Of a DNA stretch of 11,018 nt, positions 1 through 6,513 are shown one piece after another. Numbering within the stretch: position 1 is the stretch's first letter; each line of letters opens with the position of its first letter. The position numbers and the translations under genes are program-made. The notes beneath the pieces were generated by a model that saw only the letters and a program-made list of their open reading frames with translations, was not told where the DNA came from and searched no databases. Source of the DNA: Desulfovibrio sp. (GTDB lineage Bacteria; Desulfobacterota; Desulfovibrionia; Desulfovibrionales; Desulfovibrionaceae); assembly GCA_028708195.1 (NCBI GenBank), contig JAQVZK010000041.1, forward strand, positions 1 through 11,018, given 5' to 3'.

Positions 1-1
1 C

Positions 2-280
2 CACGCCAGACGAAGCCAGCTTTTGCGCGGCCAGAGCGGCGGTACGCGGGTCGCCCGCGTCGTCTTCCACCACAATCTCGATTTTGCGGCCATTGATGCC
101 GCCCTTGGCATTCACCTCGTCAGCCAGCAGACTGACAATATTTTTCATGTCCTGCCCTTCAGAAGCCCATTTGCCAGTCAGCGGACACATGAGACCAATC
201 TTGATGTCTTCGGCAAGAACCGCCGCAGGCACCAGCAGGGTGAGGGCCAAGGCCCCGAGCAAACGACCAAGTGCTTTCAT
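2..280 (-). CDS. Branched-chain amino acid type ABC transporter substrate-binding protein, N-terminal part (cut by window edge)
   Basis: This gene would encode the periplasmic receptor of an ABC importer in the LivK/LivJ family; such proteins capture branched-chain amino acids or related small ligands and deliver them to an inner-membrane permease. Only the first 93 codons are inside the window. Residues 1-23 form a classic signal peptide: MKALGR, a hydrophobic core, then a VLA site before EDIKIG. No lipobox cysteine is present, so a soluble periplasmic protein is expected. The mature start (IKIGLMCPLTGKWASEG), then LLADEVNAKGGINGRKIEIVVEDDAGDP, is the usual opening of the type I periplasmic binding fold of this family. 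The start is supported by GGGGGA five bases upstream. The gene lies beyond the glycogen cluster terminator and appears to be a separate transcription unit. The true ligand cannot be read from this fragment. Confidence 0.9.
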   Translation of the reverse strand, partial: MKALGRLLGALALTLLVPAAVLAEDIKIGLMCPLTGKWASEGQDMKNIVSLLADEVNAKGGINGRKIEIVVEDDAGDPRTAALAAQKLASSGV

Positions 281-305
281 AAAATCCCCCGTCCGTTGTG
301 CGATG

Positions 306-333
306 ATGATAATAACAAAATAGCATACCTCAA
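306..333 (-). promoter_or_regulatory. Candidate sigma-70 type promoter of the substrate-binding protein gene
   Basis: Reading the minus strand, TTGAGG (333-328) and TATCAT (311-306) are separated by 16 bases in a locally AT-rich stretch. Transcription would begin near 299 and give a leader of about 20 bases containing the ribosome binding site. The boxes match consensus only partly, and TATTTT preceded by TG in the same stretch is an alternative -10. It was judged by eye only. Confidence 0.35.
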
Positions 334-427
334 AATGCCAGAAAGAAAAAGCCCCAGATTTTCCGCCCGTAATCCGCAGAGATACAGACCTTCCGCCACA
401 CACTAAAACTTATTTCCCTTCTTTAGT

Positions 428-495
428 TCTGCCGCCTGCGCCGCGCGCGGCAAGACGGCAGACGCGCCCTGCGCGGGGGACTCCACGCGCAGGGC
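428..495. repeat. Two adjacent GC-rich inverted repeats (hairpins) between the terminator and the substrate-binding protein gene
   Basis: A perfect 10-base inverted repeat, GCCCTGCGCG at 466-475 and CGCGCAGGGC at 486-495, encloses 10 bases. Beside it, TCTGCCG (428-434) pairs with CGGCAGA (456-462) around a very GC-rich centre containing CCGCGCGCGG. Neither stem is followed directly by a T-run on either strand, so they are not ordinary intrinsic terminators. They could be a structured leader, if a second promoter lies further upstream, or protein-binding sites. Function is unknown. Confidence 0.55.
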
Positions 496-538
496 ACAAC
501 ACATCCACGCAAGCGACTCTTCTCTTTTTCTGATGCTT

Positions 539-574
539 AAAAGAAAGCGGGCCACCCTTGGGTAGCCCGCTTTC
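539..574 (-). terminator. Strong intrinsic terminator of the glycogen cluster
   Basis: On the minus strand GAAAGCGGGCTACCC (574-560) pairs with GGGTGGCCCGCTTTC (557-543) across a tiny loop and is followed at once by TTTT (542-539). The single non-Watson-Crick position is a U-G wobble in the minus-strand RNA but a C-A mismatch in the plus-strand RNA, so the stem is better formed in the direction that follows the synthase/phosphorylase gene. It starts 38 bases after that gene's stop codon. Confidence 0.9.
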
Positions 575-612
575 ATTATGCGCTTAAGCGCAACAAGCCA
601 TGCGCGGCATCC

Positions 613-3600
613 CTACGCCCACAACACAAGCCCTGTTTCCAGCGGCGAAGCCAGATACTTGTGAAATGGCAATACACGCACACCATAGCGGTATTGCCCG
701 CTTTGCGTCGGTATGTAGGTTGCGGCATAAGCCATGCCGCCGTTGCCGTTATCAGTAACGCGCGATTCAAGACGCAGTATTTCCGGCTTGTCAATGAAGT
801 TGCCGTCAATAAGGGCACTGCCTATGACAAGCTGCACAAGAATCTCTTCAGGCTTCATTTCACCTATATCCAGGTGCAAGCGTACACTCACGGGTTCACC
901 GCATATCATCGTGTTGTTATCCACACCGCTGATGAGCATTCCTTCTATCTTGACGGTGCCGAATCTGGCTGGCAGCTCTTTTTCCCAGGCGGCGAGCTGG
1001 CGGCAGGCGCTCCAGTTATCATCGGCCAGCATGTTGCGGCGCCGGGCCGCCCGCAGATAGTACTGACGGATGTAGTCGTTAAGCATGCGGTTGCTGCTGT
1101 ACATGGCGGTCAGGCTCTTGAGCGAACGTTTGCCCATAGCAATCCACTGAGAGGGCAAGCCGCTCTGATCACGCTCATAGTACAGGGGCAGGACGGCATT
1201 TTCCAGCAGACTGTACAGGGATTCCGCATCAACATAGTCGTTCTGTTCGCTGCTGGGCAGTTCGTTGGTGATAACGGGGCCGATGGTCCAGCCGTTCTGC
1301 CTGTTGTAGCCCTCGCACCACCAGCCGTCGGAGATGCTCAGGTTGACGCCGCCGTTGACAGGCAGCTTCATGCCGCTGGTGCCAGAGGCCTCGTGCGGGC
1401 GACGGGGTGTGTTAAGCCACACATCGCAGCCCTGTGACATAAGCCGCGACACGGACAGGCTGTAATTTTCGAGAAAGAAAATACGCCCCACGAAGCGGTC
1501 GTCCTGGCACATGCGCATGACTTCCTGGATGAGGTTGATGCCAGCCTCATCCGCAGGGTGTGCCTTGCCAGAAAAGACCAGCACCACGGGCCTTGCGGGA
1601 TTGTTGAGGATGCGCGCCAGCCTGTCGGGATCAGCAAAAAGCAGCGTGGCGCGCTTGTACGGCGCGAAGCGGCGGGCGAAACCAATAATGAGGGTTTCGG
1701 GCTTGAGCAGTGTCTCCATGTTTTTACGGGTGGCCGGGTCCAGCTTGAACCGCTGGGCGAAGACGGGAATCCGCTTGCGCAGTGCGTCAAGCAGCGCTTC
1801 TTTCTGGTTTTGACGGGCAGCCCAAAAGACATCGTCGGGTATTTGGTCCACCTGATCCCATACGCCAGCGCCGGGCAGAGCCTGCAGCCAACCCTCGCCG
1901 AGATATTTGTTCAGTACCTCGTGCACCCAGCTGCCCACGTATGAGGGGGTGTGTATCCCGTTGGTAACGTGCCCGATGGGCGTTTCTGCCGTGGGCAGTC
2001 CCTTCCACAGTTTGTTCCACATATGGCGCGAAACAACACCGTGCAGCCGGCTGACGGCGTTGGCCCAGCAGGAGAGCCGCAAGGCCAGCACTGTCATTTC
2101 AAAGGCCTGACTGTCGCCGCCTTCTATCTGCCCCAGCTTTGTAAACTGTTGCCATGAAAGATTCAGGTTTTGTGCCATGCCGCTGAAGTAGCGGTTCATG
2201 AGTTCGAGAGAGAAGGATTCATTGCCTGCAGACACGGGGGTGTGGGTGGTAAAGAGCGTATTGGAGCGTACGCGCACCACGGCTTCTTCATAGTCCATAC
2301 CTTGGGTCATGCAGTCGCGTACCCTTTCAAGGGCCATGAAGGCCGAATGCCCTTCGTTCATGTGGTACACGCTGGGGATGATGCCCAGGGTACGCAAAAG
2401 GCGCATGCCGCCCTGACCCAGCAGAATTTCCTGCAACAGCCGGGTTTCGCGGTTGGCCTCATAGAGGCGGTCGGTGATGCGGCGGTCTTCGTCGGTATTG
2501 CGGCTGGTGTCCGTATCCAGAAGGTAGAGGGTCACCCGGCCTACCTGCAATCGCCACACGCGGGCAAAGAGGATGCGGCCGGGCAGTTCCAGCTGCACAT
2601 AGACGGGTTCGCCCATACTGTCATAGACCCGTTTTATGGGCATCTGGCCAAAATTGTTGACGGGGTACTGCGCGATCTGGCGGCCGTTGGAATCAATCTC
2701 TTGCATGAAGTAGCCGCTTTTGTAGAGCAACCCGATGCCAACCAGGGGCAGGGACAGGTCTGAAGCGGATTTGAGGTGGTCGCCCGAAAGCACGCCCAGC
2801 CCGCCGGAATAGATGGGTATGGATTCATTAAGCCCGTATTCTGTAGAAAAGTAGACAATGGGATGTTCGGGCGTCACGTCCAGGCTGAGGGAGCGGATGG
2901 GCTCGGCCATGTAGGCGTCAAATTTTTCCATAACCATCCGGTATATTGCCATATACTCTTCATTGGCTATAAGCTCCTTGAAGCGTGCAGGCCATGCTTC
3001 TTCAAGCATTTTCAATGGATTGCGGCAGGCCTCCCAAAGCTGGGGGTTCAGGGCCATAAAGAGGCCCTTGGCATGGTCGTGCCAGCTCCACCAGACGTTC
3101 TGGGCCAGCTCGCGCAGGCGCAGAAGCTCACGGGGCACTTCGGCGACAGCCATGATGGAACGCAGAAAAGGGGTGGCCGAGCAGGAGGCCGTGAGCACAC
3201 GCGTAAGCGCGCCGTGCCCCGCATCGTGGTCGGCGCGGGTGTCGGACTTGGCAAGGGCGATGTGAAACGCTTTTACGTAGTTATCAAAGAAATATGCCCA
3301 AGAACTTCTTTCGGCCAGGTTACGGGCGTGCACCCGCCAGGAGAGCAGCTCCTCTGGGGAGCTGGAGTTTGCCATGAGTATTCTTTCGTGCAGCACATGA
3401 ACGCTCTGCTCAAAGTTCGTGCCCCGTCTGGGCATGACGTATATGCCCCTGTGGTCCACGCCCTCTTCTTTCATCTGTGCTCTGACCCACATGCCGAAGC
3501 CTGAAAGGTCGGTGGTGAGCGTGGGCACGGCCCAGGCCGCGCTTTCTTGCGGTGTGTAGCCCCAAGGCTCGTACCAGGAGGGGAAAAAGCCCACATCACA

Positions 3601-4869
3601 AGCGGCCAGAACTTCCTCGTAGGGCATGTTCAAAAAGCCGTCATGGCCGTCGAGCATGGCGGGTACAAAGATTACCTTGACGTGCCTTTCGTTCTTGTTA
3701 TTGAGCCCCAGGCGGCGGCAGGAGTTGATGATGGGGTCCTGGGGGGCGTTCCATGCGTAGTGTGTGCAAATAAAGGGCTGGCCGTTGTCTGTGTCGGCCG
3801 GGTCGCCGGATACGGCGGCCGGGTTGACGCCCGTATGCCCGCCCATGACGAGGCAGAGAACCAGAATGGAGCTGTCGGTGCCTGTCAGGTTGCGGTCAGC
3901 CTGGGCCAGAGCATCGAGAAAAACGTCCACACCCTTATTGTGCATTTCATAGCGGCCCGAAATGACAAAAATTCGGGTATTTTCCGCCAGGGGGGCGCGC
4001 AAAAAGCGGGTCGCGGCGTCCATTATCTTGGCACGGGTGGCCAGGGGGGTGCTGCGGTCCTGAGAATAGTTGGGTATGACGCGCAAATCCAGGCCGTTGG
4101 TGGTGATGACATCAGGCTGGCGGCCCAGAAAAACCGTGGACTCCTCACCGGTGATGGGGCTCACGGTGGTGAAAGCATCGGCCTCACGGGCGGCGGTGCT
4201 TTCCATAGACCATTTGGCCGTGATGTTCAGGGCGGCGGCCTCGTTGGCCGGGTTGATGTTGCGCATGTTGGTGTAAATATCGCGCCCTGTGGCGGCCAGG
4301 GCGCGCCCCAGCATGGTGGCGTGGGTGGTGAACACCGTGCCAACCCCTGGCGCGAGTTTTTTTACTGTAAGCAGCCCCGCCGCGCACATCCATTCATGAA
4401 ACAGGGCTACGCTGCGTCCCTGCATGGGCTCCACCCGGCTTTCGTGCACGGCTGCGATGACCTCACCGCAGGCCGCAGCGAACATGACGGGCTCTATATA
4501 GTCCCATCCGCCGGAAAGTGAATCCACGCCGTAGTTTTTCCACATTTCGAAGAGCAACTGGTTGCTGGAATAGCGCTTCTCAAATTCAACCAGAATGACC
4601 TTGGGGCGGCCGGGGATATTCCAACGGCCCAGGCGGCACTTGAGGTCCCGCGTGGCAAGACCAATGCGCAGAGAATCCCAGGCGTGCTCATCGGTTTCTT
4701 CAAAGCCGGGATTCTCTTTCAGAGCGGGGCCCAGAAGAAAATAGTCCTCGCCAAAATGCTCCACTGCCTGGAGAGCCTTGCTGGTGACAACGGAATGTAT
4801 GCCGCCTACCTTGTTGCAAACTTCCCAACTCACTTCAAACAGGGTTACCAGGGACGAGTTGAACTCCAT
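613..4869 (-). CDS. Glycogen synthase (GT3) – alpha-glucan phosphorylase (GT35) fusion protein, 1418 residues
   Basis: One uninterrupted frame joins two enzymes of opposite direction. Residues 1 to about 540 are a GT3 (eukaryote-type) glycogen synthase: the sugar-nucleotide loop motif EVSWEVCNKVGGI (12-24) and the hallmark SWYEPWGYTPQE, with the E-x7-E pair at 434 and 442. Residues about 541-578 look like a linker. From about 580 comes a phosphorylase of the DUF3417-containing bacterial/archaeal type: LRELAQNVWWSWHDHA (585-600), STEYGLNESIPIYSGGLGVLSGDHLKSA, GFARRFAPYKRA (1063-1074), and the pyridoxal-phosphate site EASGTSGMK with Lys1168. The C-terminal beta-rich end (about 1305-1418, finishing ETGLVLWA) is also typical of that family. 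The synthase part would extend alpha-1,4-glucan from a sugar nucleotide; the phosphorylase would release glucose-1-phosphate. Standalone family members are about 550 and 830-850 residues, so both halves look full length. The eukaryotic glucose-6-phosphate-sensing arginine cluster is not seen. The start is fixed by AAGGAG five bases upstream. It is the last gene before the terminator. The sugar donor (ADP- or UDP-glucose) is unknown. Confidence 0.95.
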   Translation of the reverse strand: MEFNSSLVTLFEVSWEVCNKVGGIHSVVTSKALQAVEHFGEDYFLLGPALKENPGFEETDEHAWDSLRIGLATRDLKCRLGRWNIPGRPKVILVEFEKRYSSNQLLFEMWKNYGVDSLSGGWDYIEPVMFAAACGEVIAAVHESRVEPMQGRSVALFHEWMCAAGLLTVKKLAPGVGTVFTTHATMLGRALAATGRDIYTNMRNINPANEAAALNITAKWSMESTAAREADAFTTVSPITGEESTVFLGRQPDVITTNGLDLRVIPNYSQDRSTPLATRAKIMDAATRFLRAPLAENTRIFVISGRYEMHNKGVDVFLDALAQADRNLTGTDSSILVLCLVMGGHTGVNPAAVSGDPADTDNGQPFICTHYAWNAPQDPIINSCRRLGLNNKNERHVKVIFVPAMLDGHDGFLNMPYEEVLAACDVGFFPSWYEPWGYTPQESAAWAVPTLTTDLSGFGMWVRAQMKEEGVDHRGIYVMPRRGTNFEQSVHVLHERILMANSSSPEELLSWRVHARNLAERSSWAYFFDNYVKAFHIALAKSDTRADHDAGHGALTRVLTASCSATPFLRSIMAVAEVPRELLRLRELAQNVWWSWHDHAKGLFMALNPQLWEACRNPLKMLEEAWPARFKELIANEEYMAIYRMVMEKFDAYMAEPIRSLSLDVTPEHPIVYFSTEYGLNESIPIYSGGLGVLSGDHLKSASDLSLPLVGIGLLYKSGYFMQEIDSNGRQIAQYPVNNFGQMPIKRVYDSMGEPVYVQLELPGRILFARVWRLQVGRVTLYLLDTDTSRNTDEDRRITDRLYEANRETRLLQEILLGQGGMRLLRTLGIIPSVYHMNEGHSAFMALERVRDCMTQGMDYEEAVVRVRSNTLFTTHTPVSAGNESFSLELMNRYFSGMAQNLNLSWQQFTKLGQIEGGDSQAFEMTVLALRLSCWANAVSRLHGVVSRHMWNKLWKGLPTAETPIGHVTNGIHTPSYVGSWVHEVLNKYLGEGWLQALPGAGVWDQVDQIPDDVFWAARQNQKEALLDALRKRIPVFAQRFKLDPATRKNMETLLKPETLIIGFARRFAPYKRATLLFADPDRLARILNNPARPVVLVFSGKAHPADEAGINLIQEVMRMCQDDRFVGRIFFLENYSLSVSRLMSQGCDVWLNTPRRPHEASGTSGMKLPVNGGVNLSISDGWWCEGYNRQNGWTIGPVITNELPSSEQNDYVDAESLYSLLENAVLPLYYERDQSGLPSQWIAMGKRSLKSLTAMYSSNRMLNDYIRQYYLRAARRRNMLADDNWSACRQLAAWEKELPARFGTVKIEGMLISGVDNNTMICGEPVSVRLHLDIGEMKPEEILVQLVIGSALIDGNFIDKPEILRLESRVTDNGNGGMAYAATYIPTQSGQYRYGVRVLPFHKYLASPLETGLVLWA

Positions 4870-4907
4870 GTTATCTCCTTGCTCAGGATATCATTGGCAC
4901 AGATTGA

Positions 4908-5016
4908 CTTTGAGAATATGCATGCTCAAAGGGTAAGACACGCTTGGTGTGGCGCTTGAAAGCGCAAACAAATGTATGCTCACGTATCGCCAGAGCATTT
5001 CAGGATAAAAATGCTC
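4908..5016 (-). promoter_or_regulatory. Structured intergenic region upstream of the fusion gene: direct repeats and inverted repeats
   Basis: The 177 bases between the GH57 stop and the fusion start (4870-5046) hold no gene. ATGCATGCTCA (4918-4928) and ATGTATGCTCA (4972-4982) are a direct repeat, 10 of 11 bases identical, 54 bases apart. A shorter ATGCTC lies at 5011-5016. Three inverted repeats are present: CTTTGAG/CTCAAAG (4908-4914, 4925-4931), GCGCTT/AAGCGC (4952-4957, 4960-4965) and GAGCATTT/AAATGCTC (4993-5000, 5009-5016). None has a T-run, so none is a clear terminator. The arrangement suggests regulator binding or an mRNA processing or attenuation region giving the fusion gene separate control. 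No convincing promoter boxes were seen. Confidence 0.45.
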
Positions 5017-5046
5017 CAAGGGCCGAAACCGCAATGATTGGCCCAG

Positions 5047-6513
5047 TCATACGGGAGTACCGGTCTTGCGGCGCGGGGCCGCAGTTTTTTTTTCTGCTGC
5101 CGAATCCCCGGTTTTTGCGCCGGGCTTTGTGCCAGCCTTTGCACTGATCTTTGCTCCGGGTTTTGTGCCGGGTTTTGCACTGGGCTTTGTGCCGGGTTTT
5201 GCGTCTTTTTTGGCGCTGCTCCTACTTTTGCCCGACGTTTTTTCCGGGGCCCCGGCCAAAGGCTTGCGGCTCCGCCCGGCGCGGCTTTTAGCAGGAGCCG
5301 TGGCATCCGGGTCAGGCACTGGTTGCAGCTCTTCAGTGGTCTTGAGGCGCATTTCAAAGTCGGCCAGCACGTTCATGAAGGTGATATAGGCGTCATAGGG
5401 ACTGCCAAAGGGGCTTGGCCTGTCCGGTGCTTCGCTGGAGAACCATTTTGTGGACATGTGGCGAAAGTGGTCAGCGGTCTGCAGACGGTCAAAATCGTGT
5501 TGCAGATCAGGCGCGCCGCAGAGTGCGACCCGTGAAGACAGGGCATAAAGCGCGTGTATGGCGTCTTTTTGCATGTCATTGCCAAGCCACCCGGTGAGGT
5601 CGCCGCTTTCATCCTCCCACGACACAAACTGGGGCACGTCCATTGTGCCCACGGTCTTGAAGCTCTTGATTGCCGCAGCTGGCGTGGTGAAGTGAACCCC
5701 CTTGCGGGCCAGCAGGGCTTCGGGCAGGGCTTCCATAAAATCAAAAATGCCCGATTCTTTGCTGTGGCGCAGGCCAAATACGTGGTAATCGTTGATTATA
5801 TTTATAATGTCGGCAGATTCTGCCAACCCGTGGCACCATGAGGCAAAGGTCTCAGACTTGAGGGGCCAGGCGGGCCAGGTATTGTCAGAAAAGCGCAGGC
5901 CCACATCGCCCGAAAGGTTGGTGTTACGCAGCAACAAAGCCAGACCGGGAGCGCTGACGGGCTGATAAAGATAATTGGCGCTACGCCAGCCCAGCACATG
6001 GTCTGTACCCTCGGCCAGAACAGCCTTGAAACCGAGTTCGGCAACAGCGGCGGCCAGATCGTTATTGTAGACGCATTCGGTATTTTTGAAGGTTACCGGC
6101 GTGTAGCCAAAGAGGGTTTTAAGGCGTGTTGCCTGCGCCTGCACCTGGCGGTCGAATTCCTGACGGGAATAGAGGAAGGCCAGTGAGTGCGGTGCGGTTT
6201 GCGCCACAAATTCCACGCAGCCGGTGCGGGCCAGAGCCACAAAACTCTCCAGCACTTCGGGCACATACTGCTCAAACAGATCAAGGGCCGTGCCCGAAAT
6301 GGCGTAAGACAGGCGAAAGGCCCCGTCGTAACGGCGGATGAGTTTGAGCATAAGCTCATTGGCTGGCAGGTAACAAAGGCGGGCGGCGCGCAACATGGCG
6401 TCGCAGTTATGGTCATCGTCTTCGTATATCGAGTTCTGTCCCATATCAAAAACGGTATAGCGGCGCAGTTGATAGGGCTCGTGAACTTCATAGCACAAGC
6501 AGATGGCAGACAT
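5047..6513 (-). CDS. Glycoside hydrolase family 57 protein (alpha-amylase / glucanotransferase-like) with a repetitive basic C-terminal tail
   Basis: GH57 enzymes are retaining enzymes acting on alpha-1,4/1,6-glucans; members include amylases, 4-alpha-glucanotransferases and branching enzymes. Visible conserved regions are HEP at 11-13, the nucleophile region TFKNTECVYNND with probable catalytic Glu146, and INDYHVFGLRH with probable general acid Asp242. Residues 1 to about 400 match the length of the compact GH57 subgroup. Residues about 401-488 are a low-complexity tail rich in Lys, Ala, Pro, Gly, Ser and Thr, with 8-residue repeats of the form AKPGTKPx and almost no hydrophobic residues, so probably disordered. 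No signal peptide is seen, so it is likely cytoplasmic and acts on stored glucan. The chosen ATG overlaps the stop of the upstream GT4 gene (TAATG) and is preceded by GGAGG at six bases, which implies translational coupling. A start 20 codons further upstream is open but lies inside the GT4 frame and adds nothing conserved. Exact activity (hydrolase, transferase or branching) cannot be decided by eye. Confidence 0.92.
   Translation of the reverse strand: MSAICLCYEVHEPYQLRRYTVFDMGQNSIYEDDDHNCDAMLRAARLCYLPANELMLKLIRRYDGAFRLSYAISGTALDLFEQYVPEVLESFVALARTGCVEFVAQTAPHSLAFLYSRQEFDRQVQAQATRLKTLFGYTPVTFKNTECVYNNDLAAAVAELGFKAVLAEGTDHVLGWRSANYLYQPVSAPGLALLLRNTNLSGDVGLRFSDNTWPAWPLKSETFASWCHGLAESADIINIINDYHVFGLRHSKESGIFDFMEALPEALLARKGVHFTTPAAAIKSFKTVGTMDVPQFVSWEDESGDLTGWLGNDMQKDAIHALYALSSRVALCGAPDLQHDFDRLQTADHFRHMSTKWFSSEAPDRPSPFGSPYDAYITFMNVLADFEMRLKTTEELQPVPDPDATAPAKSRAGRSRKPLAGAPEKTSGKSRSSAKKDAKPGTKPSAKPGTKPGAKISAKAGTKPGAKTGDSAAEKKTAAPRRKTGTPV

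Noticed and set aside
328..340. Possible sigma-54 promoter (TGGCA) upstream of the transporter gene
   Set aside because: The GG and the following GC are separated by 13 bases instead of 10, so the spacing is wrong.
661..1437. 258-codon plus-strand open frame opposite the phosphorylase C-terminus
   Set aside because: Antisense to conserved phosphorylase sequence, including the stretch near the pyridoxal lysine; no independent evidence.
3547..4521. 324-codon plus-strand open frame opposite the GT3 domain
   Set aside because: It is the mirror of a well-conserved coding region, has no family resemblance, and its glycine/valine/alanine-rich composition is typical of antisense shadows.
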